From Shewanella cyperi (GTDB lineage Bacteria; Pseudomonadota; Gammaproteobacteria; Enterobacterales; Shewanellaceae), in assembly GCF_017354985.1 (NCBI RefSeq), contig NZ_CP071501.1:3697001-3761000 (forward strand): a stretch of DNA of 64,000 nucleotides. Direction: 5' to 3'. This document shows, piece after piece, positions 53,501 through 60,552 of the stretch. The position numbers and the translations under genes were made by a program. The notes beneath the pieces were generated by a model that worked only from the letters and a program-made list of their open reading frames with translations, made no database searches and was not told the origin of the DNA. Positions within the stretch are counted from its first letter, which is position 1. Each line of letters starts with the position of its first letter.

Positions 53501-54863
53501 GATCCCTGTTGCGGATATTGCCGGACAAGAGTTTGGCGTCACATTGGGCGATGTCACTGAAATACTGATCAATTTTGATTCAGGCTATACCACCTACAAA
53601 GGTACCGGCTCACACAGCAATGATATTGTCAAAATCGTCTATGAGGACGGCACCACAATTACCACCAGGGAAGGTGAGTCCCTGAGTGTCAGCAACGGGC
53701 AAGGTATTGGTGTTGGCCGCGGTGGCGATTTCCGGATAGATGGCGACGATTACATGAACATCGATTTGCCAAGCTATCTGACAGACATTGCTCTGACCTT
53801 CAAGAATGCTTCAGGTCAAACTATCACCTTTACCATGCACAATATTGATGGCACCACAACAGTGCAGAGCTACACCTTCTCTGGTAATCAAAACAGCCAG
53901 GAAACCATGGTGCTGCACAGTGAAGTGGCCTTCAATTCATTCAGCTTTGAATTGTCCGGCAGTTCAAATGGTGGCAACGGTTCCACACTGCTGAGCATGA
54001 CCACGTCAGGCGTTACCCAGACTGCTTATGTCTACCCCATCACAGCATCCTATGAATTTACGGATCTGGACGGCAGCGAGAGCATTCAAAGTATCACTTT
54101 GTCAGGCTTCCCCGCCGGCGCCAAGATTTACTCGGCGCAAGATGCCAGCCTGGAAATTCATGACAATGGTGATGGCACCTGGACCATTGACAGCAGTGTC
54201 TTTACCGATAATGGTGGCGTGTTCACCTTTGACGATTGGGTCGTACAGACCCAATCACCACTGGAAAATGGCTTCAGCCCAAGACTGGAAATCGTTATCC
54301 AGGACGGAGCTGACACCTCCATTTCCATTCGTGGCGGCTCTGCCAGCTCGGATCTGATTGGTGGCGATGGCAACGATTACCTGGATGGTGAGTCCGGCGA
54401 TGACATGTTAATTGGCGGTCAAGGTGACGACACCCTGATAGGTGGCCTCGGTGCTGACACCTTCGTTTGGCAAGCCGGTGATACTGGTACCGATCATATC
54501 GTCGACTTCGACATCAGTCAGGACAAACTGGATCTGAGCGATCTGCTCCAGGGTGAAGATCAATACAGCCTGGAAGGCTTCCTGAGCTTCACCATAGAGA
54601 ATGGCTCCACTACCATAGAGATAGATGCAGACAAGGATGGCCAAGTCGACCAACGCATTGTGCTCGACGGTGTGGACCTGGCAGCAGAATATGGTGTTGA
54701 GGCAACAAACGAGACAGGCATCATTAATGGTTTGCTCGGCGACGGCAACGGCCCACTCATCATAGATACCACCTCTGACAGCCCCGGTATCCAATCTGTG
54801 AGCAGCGGTTCTTCAACGCTGGATGAGCAAAGCCATAACTTCAGCGGTCACTACATACCTTAA
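44526..54863 (+). CDS. Giant LapA/BpfA-type RTX adhesin 2 (3,445 residues)
   Basis: This is a second adhesin of the same class, with different repeats. A retention module (residues 1-95) ends with the LapG-type site TAAG (Ala98-Ala99). One divergent and twenty-five near-identical cadherin-like about 101-residue units follow (about 160-2780; motifs AEDTVASGNVLDNDSD and LNADGSYSFTPNADWNG), then two further Ig-like domains, a unique region (about 3000-3260), RTX repeats (GGDGNDYLDGESGDDMLIGG) and a type I secretion tail with LDLSDLLQ. The ATG at 44526 has AGGGG six to seven bases upstream; a TTG at 44508 is a less likely start. The gene lies between adhesin 1 and the secretion genes. Length and near-identity of repeats make it prone to recombination and to assembly error. 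Confidence 0.92.
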   Translation: MKSLITSQNSQVKSLDGKVYIVSNGLEQELRLGDALPQGSEILLADNANLELQLQDGSSFNSGEFSAPNESVSDAEIQQLQDLIAAGDDPTADLPATAAGGAPGNEGDSGFVSLVRDGAEALAGAGYDTQTILFSAGSTANGDSESFNLVAIANNDIQQIAEDTVATGNVLDNDSDNLGQVEVTSFIIDGVEYGAGTSVTLTSGTFTLNADGSYTFTPAENWNGEVPVISYNTSVGTTATLTLVVTPVDDPSIVQNDTVTVAEDTVASGNVLDNDSDVDDDLTVVSFEVNGNNYSAGDSVELDGGTLVLNADGSYSFTPNADWNGNVPVVTYTTNTGATATLTIVVTPVDDATNAVNDFNTVAEDTVASGNVLDNDSDVDDDLTVVSFEVNGNSYSAGDSVELDGGTLVLNADGSYSFTPNADWNGNVPVVTYTTNTGATATLTIVVTPVDDATNAVNDFNTVAEDTVASGNVLDNDSDVDDDLTVVSFEVNGNSYSAGDSVELDGGTLVLNADGSYSFTPNADWNGNVPVVTYTTNTGATATLTIVVTPVDDATNAVNDFNTVAEDTVASGNVLDNDSDVDNELSVVSFEVDGNSYSAGDSVELDGGTLVLNADGSYSFTPNADWNGNVPVVTYTTNTGATATLTIVVTPVDDATNAVNDFNTVAEDTVASGNVLDNDSDVDDDLTVVSFEVNGNSYSAGDSVELDGGILVLNADGSYSFTPNADWNGNVPVVTYTTNTGATATLTIVVTPVDDATNAVNDFNTVAEDTVASGNVLDNDSDVDDDLTVVSFEVNGNSYSAGDSVELDGGTLVLNADGSYSFTPNADWNGNVPVVTYTTNTGATATLTIVVTPVDDATNAVNDFNTVAEDTVASGNVLDNDSDVDDDLTVVSFEVNGNSYSAGDSVELDGGILVLNADGSYSFTPNADWNGNVPVVTYTTNTGATATLTIVVTPVDDATNAVNDFNTVAEDTVASGNVLDNDSDIDSELSVVSFTIAGDETVYSAGDSVELDGGTLVLNADGSYSFTPNADWNGNVPVVTYTTNTGATATLTIVVTPVDDATNAVNDFNTVAEDTVATGNVLDNDSDVDNELSVVSFEVDGNSYSAGDSVELDGGTLVLNADGSYSFTPNADWNGNVPVVTYTTNTGATATLTIVVTPVDDATNAVNDFNTVAEDTVASGNVLDNDSDIDNDLSVTSFEVDGNSYAAGSSVELDGGTLVLNADGSYSFTPNADWNGNVPVVTYTTNTGATATLTIVVTPVDDATNAVNDFNTVAEDTVASGNVLDNDSDVDDELSVVSFEVNGNSYSAGDSVELDGGTLVLNADGSYSFTPNADWNGNVPVVTYTTNTGATATLTIVVTPVDDATNAVNDFNTVAEDTVASGNVLDNDSDVDDDLTVVSFEVNGNNYSAGDSVELDGGTLVLNADGSYSFTPNADWNGNVPVVTYTTNTGATATLTIVVTPVDDATNAVNDFNTVAEDTVASGNVLDNDSDVDDDLTVVSFEVNGNSYSAGDSVELDGGTLVLNADGSYSFTPNADWNGNVPVVTYTTNTGATATLTIVVTPVDDATNAVNDFNTVAEDTVASGNVLDNDSDVDDDLSVASFEVNGNSYSAGDSVELDGGTLVLNADGSYSFTPNADWNGNVPVVTYTTNTGATATLTIVVTPVDDATNAVNDFNTVAEDTVASGNVLDNDSDVDDELSVVSFTIAGDETVYSAGDSVELDGGTLVLNADGSYSFTPNADWNGNVPVVTYTTNTGATATLTIVVTPVDDATNAVNDFNTVAEDTVASGNVLDNDSDVDDDLTVVSFEVNGNSYSAGDSVELDGGTLVLNADGSYSFTPNADWNGNVPVVTYTTNTGATATLTIVVTPVDDATNAVNDFNTVAEDTVASGNVLDNDSDVDDDLTVVSFEVNGNSYSAGDSVELDGGTLVLNADGSYSFTPNADWNGNVPVVTYTTNTGATATLTIVVTPVDDATNAVNDFNTVAEDTVASGNVLDNDSDVDDDLTVVSFEVNGNSYSAGDSVELDGGTLVLNADGSYSFTPNADWNGNVPVVTYTTNTGATATLTIVVTPVDDATNAVNDFNTVAEDTVASGNVLDNDSDIDSELSVVSFTIAGDETVYSAGDSVELDGGTLVLNADGSYSFTPNADWNGNVPVVTYTTNTGATATLTIVVTPVDDATNAVNDFNTVAEDTVASGNVLDNDSDVDDDLTVVSFEVNGNSYSAGDSVELDGGTLVLNADGSYSFTPNADWNGNVPVVTYTTNTGATATLTIVVTPVDDATNAVNDFNTVAEDTVASGNVLDNDSDVDDDLTVVSFEVNGNSYSAGDSVELDGGTLVLNADGSYSFTPNADWNGNVPVVTYTTNTGATATLTIVVTPVDDATNAVNDFNTVAEDTVASGNVLDNDSDVDDDLTVVSFEVNGNSYSAGDSVELDGGTLVLNADGSYSFTPNADWNGNVPVVTYTTNTGATATLTIVVTPVDDATNAVNDFNTVAEDTVASGNVLDNDSDVDDDLTVVSFEVNGNSYSAGDSVELDGGTLVLNADGSYSFTPNADWNGNVPVVTYTTNTGATATLTIVVTPVDDATNAVNDFNTVAEDTVASGNVLDNDSDIDSELSVVSFTIAGDETVYSAGDSVELDGGTLVLNADGSYSFTPNADWNGNVPVVTYTTNTGATATLTIVVTPVDDATNAVNDFNTVAEDTVASGNVLDNDSDVDDDLSVVSFEVNGNSYSAGDSVELDGGTLVLNADGSYSFTPNADWNGNVPVVTYTTNTGATATLTIVVTPENDEPVALANSYSVDEGDTVSGNIITDDTGAGVDSDPEGDELNITHINGELLNFVNGVATVAISGGTLTINQDGSFSYSHDGSEPVPISFTYTVSDGNGGTDTATVSITVNPVDDIAIANDDSFSVMEDQTSDALDLLGNDIGEGLIIKSINGVLLTGGEQFIAVDHGTIFISAEGEITFTPTANYSGPVTFDYVIEDLDGGEATATVTGTVIPVADIAGQEFGVTLGDVTEILINFDSGYTTYKGTGSHSNDIVKIVYEDGTTITTREGESLSVSNGQGIGVGRGGDFRIDGDDYMNIDLPSYLTDIALTFKNASGQTITFTMHNIDGTTTVQSYTFSGNQNSQETMVLHSEVAFNSFSFELSGSSNGGNGSTLLSMTTSGVTQTAYVYPITASYEFTDLDGSESIQSITLSGFPAGAKIYSAQDASLEIHDNGDGTWTIDSSVFTDNGGVFTFDDWVVQTQSPLENGFSPRLEIVIQDGADTSISIRGGSASSDLIGGDGNDYLDGESGDDMLIGGQGDDTLIGGLGADTFVWQAGDTGTDHIVDFDISQDKLDLSDLLQGEDQYSLEGFLSFTIENGSTTIEIDADKDGQVDQRIVLDGVDLAAEYGVEATNETGIINGLLGDGNGPLIIDTTSDSPGIQSVSSGSSTLDEQSHNFSGHYIP
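45309..52863 (+). repeat. Twenty-five near-identical 303/309-bp repeats in adhesin 2
   Basis: Counting the divergent unit near 45000 as unit 1, units 2-26 start at 45309 and recur every 303 bases, except four 309-bp units (starts 47430, 49557, 50775, 52296) in which EVNGNSY is replaced by the two-residue-longer TIAGDETVY. The last unit lacks the 15-residue linker. Variants such as VDDDLTVV, VDNELSVV and IDSELSVV mark individual units. Confidence 0.95.
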
Positions 54864-54873
54864 CAAGTGAATC

Positions 54874-54907
54874 CCAAGGTGAGCGGTAGCAATATCGCTC
54901 ACCTTGG
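54874..54907 (+). terminator. Hairpin between adhesin 2 and the secretion genes
   Basis: A perfect 12-bp stem (54874-54885 with 54896-54907, 10-base loop) starts 10 bases after the adhesin stop and is followed by TTGATAC. Lacking a T-run, it may be a weak terminator or an mRNA processing/stabilising element. It would allow adhesin mRNA to exceed that of the transporter. Confidence 0.5.
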
Positions 54908-54954
54908 TTGATACTTAGCGTAACGCATTAAAAATACAAAGGTAACAACCCAAG

Positions 54955-57132
54955 GTGTCTCTCACTGCCTCTGAAAAGCAGGAGCAATGGACTATCTCTG
55001 CCTCCACTCGGGTCACAGTTGATCCCTTACTCGATAGTCTCGTACTCCTGACTGAATATTTTGGAAGCCCCTGTTCCAGCGACTCGCTGGCGGCCGGCTT
55101 GCCCATTAGCGGCGCCCTGTTGACGCCTGACTTACTCCCCCAGGCAGCAGCCAGGGCGGGCTTGACTGCGCGTCTGACTCGCAAGGGGTTGGATCAGGTG
55201 TCAGCGATCATGCTGCCCTGCATCCTGCTGCTGAAAGACAAGAAAGCCTGTTTGCTGCGCAAATTGGATCATGAAAATGACACTGCCGTGATTCAGCTTC
55301 CTGAAACCGGTGGCGAAGAAACCCTGTCCATCGAGGCATTGGAAGCCCTGTATGTGGGTTACCTGTTTCTGGTCAAGCAGCAGTACCGTGGTGACATGGG
55401 ATTCGACGTCTATCGTCACGACCACAAACATCATTGGTTATTGCAGACCCTGAAGGATGCCACCCCCATCTACCGGGATGTGTTGATCGCCTCCATCCTG
55501 GTTAACCTGTTCGCCCTGGTGTCACCGCTGTTCATCATGAACGTCTACGACAAGGTGGTGCCTAACCTGGCTTTCGAATCTCTCTGGGTGTTGGCTATCG
55601 GAGCCTCGATAGCCTATATATTTGACTTAATCATGCGGCAACTCAGGAGCTACCTGATTGACGTGGCAGGGAAAAAAGTCGACATCATAGTCTCATCCAG
55701 GCTGTTTGCCAAAGCCATTGGTATACCGCTGGCCAAGCGCTCTCCCAGCGTCGGTGGCATGGCCAAACAGCTGGGTGAATTCGACAGCATAAGAGACATT
55801 CTTACTTCGGCTACCATCACCACCCTGGTGGATCTGCCCTTTGCGCTATTTTTCCTGTTAATCATTTACATAGTATCGGGTGATCTGGCCTTGGTGCCTC
55901 TGTTTGGCGGTTTGATCATCATAGGTTACACCCTGTATGTGCAGCCCAAACTCAAGGCCGCCATTGAAGAAAGCAACAAATTCTCCAGCCTCAAACACGG
56001 CCACCTGATCGAAAGTTTGGCGGCACTGGAATCCATCAAGGCCTACGGTGCCGAGGGTTTGGTGCAGAAATCCTGGCAACAGATGATTGGCCATACAGCC
56101 ACCTGGCAGCTTAAATCAAAAAAGTTAACCAATGCCGTGGCCAATACCGCCAACTTTATGGTGCAACTGACAGTGGTCAGCGTAGTGATCCTTGGGGTTT
56201 ACCGGGTCGCAGAGAATGAGATCTCCATGGGTGGCATCATAGCCGCCGTCATGCTCTCCAGCCGTGCCATTTCACCCATGGCGCAACTGGCAAACTTGCT
56301 TACCCGCGGTAACCATACCGCCAGCGCCCTGCGTCAGCTGGACGGCATCATGACCCAGGAAGACGAATTCGAGAACAAGGGTCACTTGGTCAGTAAGCAA
56401 AGACTGCTCGGCAAGATAGAAGCCGACCATGTGGGCTTTAATTACCCCGGCTCCGAAAAACCTGTGCTGCACCCTTGCAGCATCAGCATACAGCCCGGCG
56501 AGCGGGTGGCCATCATTGGCCGAAACGGCAGTGGCAAAAGTACCCTGGCCAAGCTGCTGGTTGGATTGTACCAGCCCACCAAGGGCAGCCTGCGCTACGA
56601 CGGCCTGGACAGTGCCCAGATCCACCCCAGCGATCTGAGGCGCAATTTCGGTTACCTGCCCCAGGATGTGGTCCTGTTCCACGGCAGCATACGCGACAAT
56701 ATATTGTTCGGCACCCGCCAGGTGTCAGAACATCAGTTGATACGGGCAGTGCAATTGTCCGGGGTCAGCCTATTCACCAACCTCGAGTCAGAGGGGCTCG
56801 ACCAGCAGGTGGGCGAAGGCGGTCAAGCCCTGTCACGGGGCCAGCGTCAGACCGTGGCTTTGGCCCGCGCGACACTTAACGACCCGCCGATCCTGTTGAT
56901 GGATGAACCCACGGCCAGTTTAGATGCCCGAGCCGAGAAGCAATTTATCCGTGCCATGGAGAACGTCTCCAAGGACCGAACCCTGCTGCTCATCACCCAC
57001 AAGATGCACCTGCTGAAACTGGTGGATCGCATCATAGTGCTGGAACGCGGCCATGTACTGGCCGATGGCCCCAAGGCCGAGGTGCTGGAAAAACTCAGCC
57101 TTGGTTTGCTGGCCGGAGGGCAGAAGCCATGA
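54955..57132 (+). CDS. lapB: Type I secretion ABC transporter (LapB/RtxB type)
   Basis: This inner-membrane ATPase exports the adhesins. The 725-residue protein has an N-terminal C39-like domain (about 20-140) in which the catalytic cysteine is not evident, so it probably binds substrate rather than cleaving it. A six-helix ABC membrane domain (about 165-440) and a nucleotide-binding domain follow, with Walker A GRNGSGKST, signature LSRGQRQ and Walker B ILLMDEPTASLD. The start is GTG at 54955, 91 bases after adhesin 2; it overlaps the next gene by four bases. Confidence 0.93.
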   Translation: MSLTASEKQEQWTISASTRVTVDPLLDSLVLLTEYFGSPCSSDSLAAGLPISGALLTPDLLPQAAARAGLTARLTRKGLDQVSAIMLPCILLLKDKKACLLRKLDHENDTAVIQLPETGGEETLSIEALEALYVGYLFLVKQQYRGDMGFDVYRHDHKHHWLLQTLKDATPIYRDVLIASILVNLFALVSPLFIMNVYDKVVPNLAFESLWVLAIGASIAYIFDLIMRQLRSYLIDVAGKKVDIIVSSRLFAKAIGIPLAKRSPSVGGMAKQLGEFDSIRDILTSATITTLVDLPFALFFLLIIYIVSGDLALVPLFGGLIIIGYTLYVQPKLKAAIEESNKFSSLKHGHLIESLAALESIKAYGAEGLVQKSWQQMIGHTATWQLKSKKLTNAVANTANFMVQLTVVSVVILGVYRVAENEISMGGIIAAVMLSSRAISPMAQLANLLTRGNHTASALRQLDGIMTQEDEFENKGHLVSKQRLLGKIEADHVGFNYPGSEKPVLHPCSISIQPGERVAIIGRNGSGKSTLAKLLVGLYQPTKGSLRYDGLDSAQIHPSDLRRNFGYLPQDVVLFHGSIRDNILFGTRQVSEHQLIRAVQLSGVSLFTNLESEGLDQQVGEGGQALSRGQRQTVALARATLNDPPILLMDEPTASLDARAEKQFIRAMENVSKDRTLLLITHKMHLLKLVDRIIVLERGHVLADGPKAEVLEKLSLGLLAGGQKP

Positions 57133-58511
57133 GCAAGCATCTGACAACCCAGGATCTGGAGATGGTGGATGACATCTATGGCGCCATGATGGCCGATGCT
57201 CCCACCAGCCACCGCCTGACCATCTGGGCTTTGGCAGCCTTTGCCTTCGTCTTTTTGCTGTGGGCCTACTTTGCGGAACTGGACCGGGTCACCACCGGCA
57301 GTGGCAAAGTAATCCCCTCGTCACAGGTGCAGGTCATACAGAGTCTCGACGGCGGCATACTGCAGGAACTCTTTGTTCGTGAAGGTAATATGGTCACCAA
57401 GGGCCAGCCTCTGGCCCGCATAGACGATACCCGTTTCCGCTCAGACTACGCCCAGCAGGAACAGGAAGTCTACAGCCTGCAAGCCACTGTGATTCGCCTC
57501 AAGGCCGAGCTGGACAGCATCCAGGTGTCCGACATGGCCAAAGACTGGCGCGAGCAGGTGCGGATCACCAAACATCCACTGACCTTCCCCGGCAACCTGA
57601 TAGCCGACAAGCCTGAACTGGTAAACCGCCAGCAAGCAGATTACAACGGCCGTCTGTCAAACCTGGAAAACCAGCTGGAGATCCTCGCCCGTCAGATCCA
57701 GCAGCGACAACAGGAAGCCGAAGATCTGGCCTCCAAGATCACCACCCTAACCACCAGCTTCCAGTTGATCAGCCGAGAGCTGGAGCTGACCAAGCCGCTG
57801 GCGGAAAAAGGCATAGTGCCCGAGGTGGAACTGCTCAAGCTGCAAAGAACGGTCAACGATCTGCAGGGGGAACTCAAGTCACTGCGGGTTATGCAGCCCA
57901 AGGCCAAGGCCACCTTGGATGAAGCCATACTCAAGCGCCGCGAAGCCGTGTTTGTCTACGCCAGCGATGCCCGCACCCAGCTCAGCGAGCTACAAACCCG
58001 CTTGTCACGGATGAATGAAGCCCAGGTCGGTGCCCAGGACAAGGTCAGCAAGGCGGTGATCACCTCTCCGGTCAATGGCACGGTGAAAACCGTCCACATT
58101 AACACCCTGGGCGGTGTGGTGCAGCCCGGGGTGGACATTATTGAGATAGTGCCATCGGAAGACAAGCTGCTGATTGAAGCCCGCATCAGCCCCAAGGATA
58201 TTGCCTTCCTGCATCCGGGCTTGCCGGCCGTGGTGAAGGTTACGGCCTACGATTTTACCCGTTATGGTGGTTTAAATGGGACGGTGGAGCACATCAGTGC
58301 CGATACTACCCAGGATGAGGAGGGCAATAGCTTCTACCTCATCAGAGTTCGGACCGAAGAGTCCAATTTAGTTAAAGAGGATGGCACACAGATGCCAATT
58401 ATCCCTGGGATGCTGACTTCGGTCGATGTGATCACAGGGCAAAGATCTATTCTTGAGTACATATTAAATCCAATACTTAGAGCCAGAGAGAACGCGCTCA
58501 GGGAGCGCTAG
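57129..58511 (+). CDS. lapC: Type I secretion membrane-fusion protein (LapC/HlyD type)
   Basis: This periplasmic adaptor connects the ABC transporter to the outer-membrane channel. The 460 residues include a short cytoplasmic N-terminus, one membrane helix (about 30-50, LTIWALAAFAFVFLLWAYF), a lipoyl/barrel-sandwich half (GSGKVIPSSQVQVIQSLDGG), a long coiled coil (about 105-280) and the second half with SPVNGTVKTVHINTLGGVV. It overlaps the lapB-like gene (ATGA) and precedes the TolC-like gene. Confidence 0.95.
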   Translation: MSKHLTTQDLEMVDDIYGAMMADAPTSHRLTIWALAAFAFVFLLWAYFAELDRVTTGSGKVIPSSQVQVIQSLDGGILQELFVREGNMVTKGQPLARIDDTRFRSDYAQQEQEVYSLQATVIRLKAELDSIQVSDMAKDWREQVRITKHPLTFPGNLIADKPELVNRQQADYNGRLSNLENQLEILARQIQQRQQEAEDLASKITTLTTSFQLISRELELTKPLAEKGIVPEVELLKLQRTVNDLQGELKSLRVMQPKAKATLDEAILKRREAVFVYASDARTQLSELQTRLSRMNEAQVGAQDKVSKAVITSPVNGTVKTVHINTLGGVVQPGVDIIEIVPSEDKLLIEARISPKDIAFLHPGLPAVVKVTAYDFTRYGGLNGTVEHISADTTQDEEGNSFYLIRVRTEESNLVKEDGTQMPIIPGMLTSVDVITGQRSILEYILNPILRARENALRER

Positions 58512-58536
58512 GCACAGTAAACCGGGAGGGTTTCAA

Positions 58537-59928
58537 ATGAACGATAAACTTATGCTGCAGCTCAGGCGCAGTGCCTTGGCACTGGCGGTTGGCGCATTGA
58601 TGCTGCCGGCCACAGCTTCCAGTCATACCCTGGAGCAGGCCGTTGCCCATACGCTGGATACCCATCCTCAGCTGAGGGTGGCATTCAATCGCTTCAAGGC
58701 CAGGGAAGAACAAGTCAACCAGGCCATTGCCGGCTACATGCCGACCATAGACATCACAGGTGGCTATGGTTACGAGAATACCGATAGTCCAGCCACCCGT
58801 CGCCGTGGCAAAGATGAGGTCGAGTTGGACCGTGGCGAATTTGGCATCAGCATCAAACAAATGTTGTTCGATGGCTTCTACACCAGCAGCGAAATTGATC
58901 GTTTCAGCTTCGAAGCCAGTGCCGATCAGTGGGCTCTTTTCTCTGCCGCCGAAGACATGGCGCTGGACGTATCCAAGGTCTATGTCAATTACCTGCGTAC
59001 CGAACAGGTATTGCAACTGGCTGAAAAGAACCTCAAAACACACCAAGACATTTACGATCAAATCAAACAGCGTACCGATTCTGGCCTGGGCTCAATTGCC
59101 GACTTGTCGCAAATCACCGGCCGTCTGGCCCGCGCCAACGCCAATGTGATGGCTGCCCGCAATAATTTCTACGACGCCAAGGCCCAATACCTGAGAGTGG
59201 TGGAAATGGAGCCGGACGATATGATTATCCCGGTACCCGATGCCGACATGCTGCCGGCTGATCTCCCAAGCACAGTGACATTGGCTCAGGAAAATCATCC
59301 GATACTCAAGTCTGCCGCAGCCGACATCAATGCCGCCGAACATGAGCGTTCATCAGCCCAAGCCAACTACTATCCCAAGGTTACCCTGGAGTTGGACGGC
59401 AACTGGAATAACGATCTCGACGGTGAAGACGGCAAGAGCATCATCCCCAGCCAGAACGTTAACGGCTACAGCAATGACCTGCTGGCCATGGTGAGGGTTC
59501 GCTACAACCTGTTCGCCGGTGGCAAGGATTTGGCCCGCGAGAAAGAAGCGGCCTACAAGATCAGCGAAGCCAAGGAAATCCGTCAACGAGCCTACCGTGA
59601 GGTACTTGAAGGCGCCAATCTGGCCTGGAATGCCTTTGAAATGCTGGCACCACAGAAACAGTACATACGTGAGCACGTAGTGGCGGCCAAAGACACGCAA
59701 GTGGCTTACTCACAGCAATTCAACCTGGGCCAACGCACCTTGCTCGATTTGCTGGATACCGAGAATGAACTGTTCGAAGCACGCAAAGACTACCTGCAGG
59801 CTGAATTTGACGAAATCGTTGCCAAGTACCGGGTGCTCAATGCCACCGGCCGTTTGCTCGACTCCCTGAGGGTCACTCGTCCGGAAACATGGAAAGGTGA
59901 GCGCAACTACGAAGGAGGAGTAAACTAA
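58537..59928 (+). CDS. lapE: TolC-family outer-membrane channel (AggA/LapE type)
   Basis: It is the outer-membrane exit duct of the adhesin secretion system; in LapA-type systems the adhesin's retention module is thought to stay lodged in this channel. The 463 residues carry a signal peptide (about 1-27, ending ATASS), and two OEP repeats with long helical stretches; NLGQRTLLDLLDTENELFEAR is the conserved second-half motif (cited as NLGQRTLLDLLD). GGGAGG precedes the ATG. It overlaps the OmpA-like gene by one base. Confidence 0.94.
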   Translation: MNDKLMLQLRRSALALAVGALMLPATASSHTLEQAVAHTLDTHPQLRVAFNRFKAREEQVNQAIAGYMPTIDITGGYGYENTDSPATRRRGKDEVELDRGEFGISIKQMLFDGFYTSSEIDRFSFEASADQWALFSAAEDMALDVSKVYVNYLRTEQVLQLAEKNLKTHQDIYDQIKQRTDSGLGSIADLSQITGRLARANANVMAARNNFYDAKAQYLRVVEMEPDDMIIPVPDADMLPADLPSTVTLAQENHPILKSAAADINAAEHERSSAQANYYPKVTLELDGNWNNDLDGEDGKSIIPSQNVNGYSNDLLAMVRVRYNLFAGGKDLAREKEAAYKISEAKEIRQRAYREVLEGANLAWNAFEMLAPQKQYIREHVVAAKDTQVAYSQQFNLGQRTLLDLLDTENELFEARKDYLQAEFDEIVAKYRVLNATGRLLDSLRVTRPETWKGERNYEGGVN

Positions 59929-60533
59929 TGAAAGCCTTATACTTATTGCTGGCAATGTCCATGCTCGGTGCCTGTTCCATGCGCGATACCGTCAACATGG
60001 ATAACCCAACCAACCAGGTACATGACCTGAACGACATAGATCACGATGGTGTGATTGAAGCCCGGGAACGCTGCGCCGGCACAGTGCGCGGTGCATCCAT
60101 AGACAACTACGGTTGCGGTAAGATCAAACCAATCAATGAACGCCGTGAGCTGAAAATTCTGTTCGCCAATGACTCCTTCTACCTGGATCCCCAGTACTAT
60201 GGCCAGATAGAAGAGCTGGCGACCTTTATGCGTCAGTATCCCAATACCAAGGTGACCATTGAGGGACACTGCAGCCGTACCGGCTCCCATGAGCATAACC
60301 AGGAGCTGTCGCAAAACCGCGCCAATGCCGTGACCACTGTGCTGGCACAGCAGTTTGGCATTGCCGCCGATCGCCTGACCGCTATTGGTTACAGCTTTGA
60401 CCGCCCCGTGGACCCATCGGACACCCCGCTGGCCCACACCCGCAATCGCCGGGTAATTGCTGAGCTGACGGGTGAAGATACAGCTGCCGATATGAAATGG
60501 ACAATATATACTGTTGACGAACAAGTGAAATAA
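59928..60533 (+). CDS. OmpA-domain lipoprotein of the adhesin operon
   Basis: The 201-residue protein has a lipoprotein signal (LSMLGAC-type lipobox, here MSMLGAC, Cys16), a DIDHDGVIEARERC segment resembling a calcium-binding or thrombospondin-3 motif, and a C-terminal OmpA peptidoglycan-binding domain (VTIEGHCSRTGSHEHNQELS, RTxR-type HTRNRRV). An OmpA-like gene occurs at this place in Shewanella bpf loci. Inference: it ties the outer membrane secretion complex to the cell wall. It starts one base inside the end of the TolC-like gene. Confidence 0.88.
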   Translation: MKALYLLLAMSMLGACSMRDTVNMDNPTNQVHDLNDIDHDGVIEARERCAGTVRGASIDNYGCGKIKPINERRELKILFANDSFYLDPQYYGQIEELATFMRQYPNTKVTIEGHCSRTGSHEHNQELSQNRANAVTTVLAQQFGIAADRLTAIGYSFDRPVDPSDTPLAHTRNRRVIAELTGEDTAADMKWTIYTVDEQVK

Positions 60534-60552
60534 CGTCCACTAAGCACAGAAG

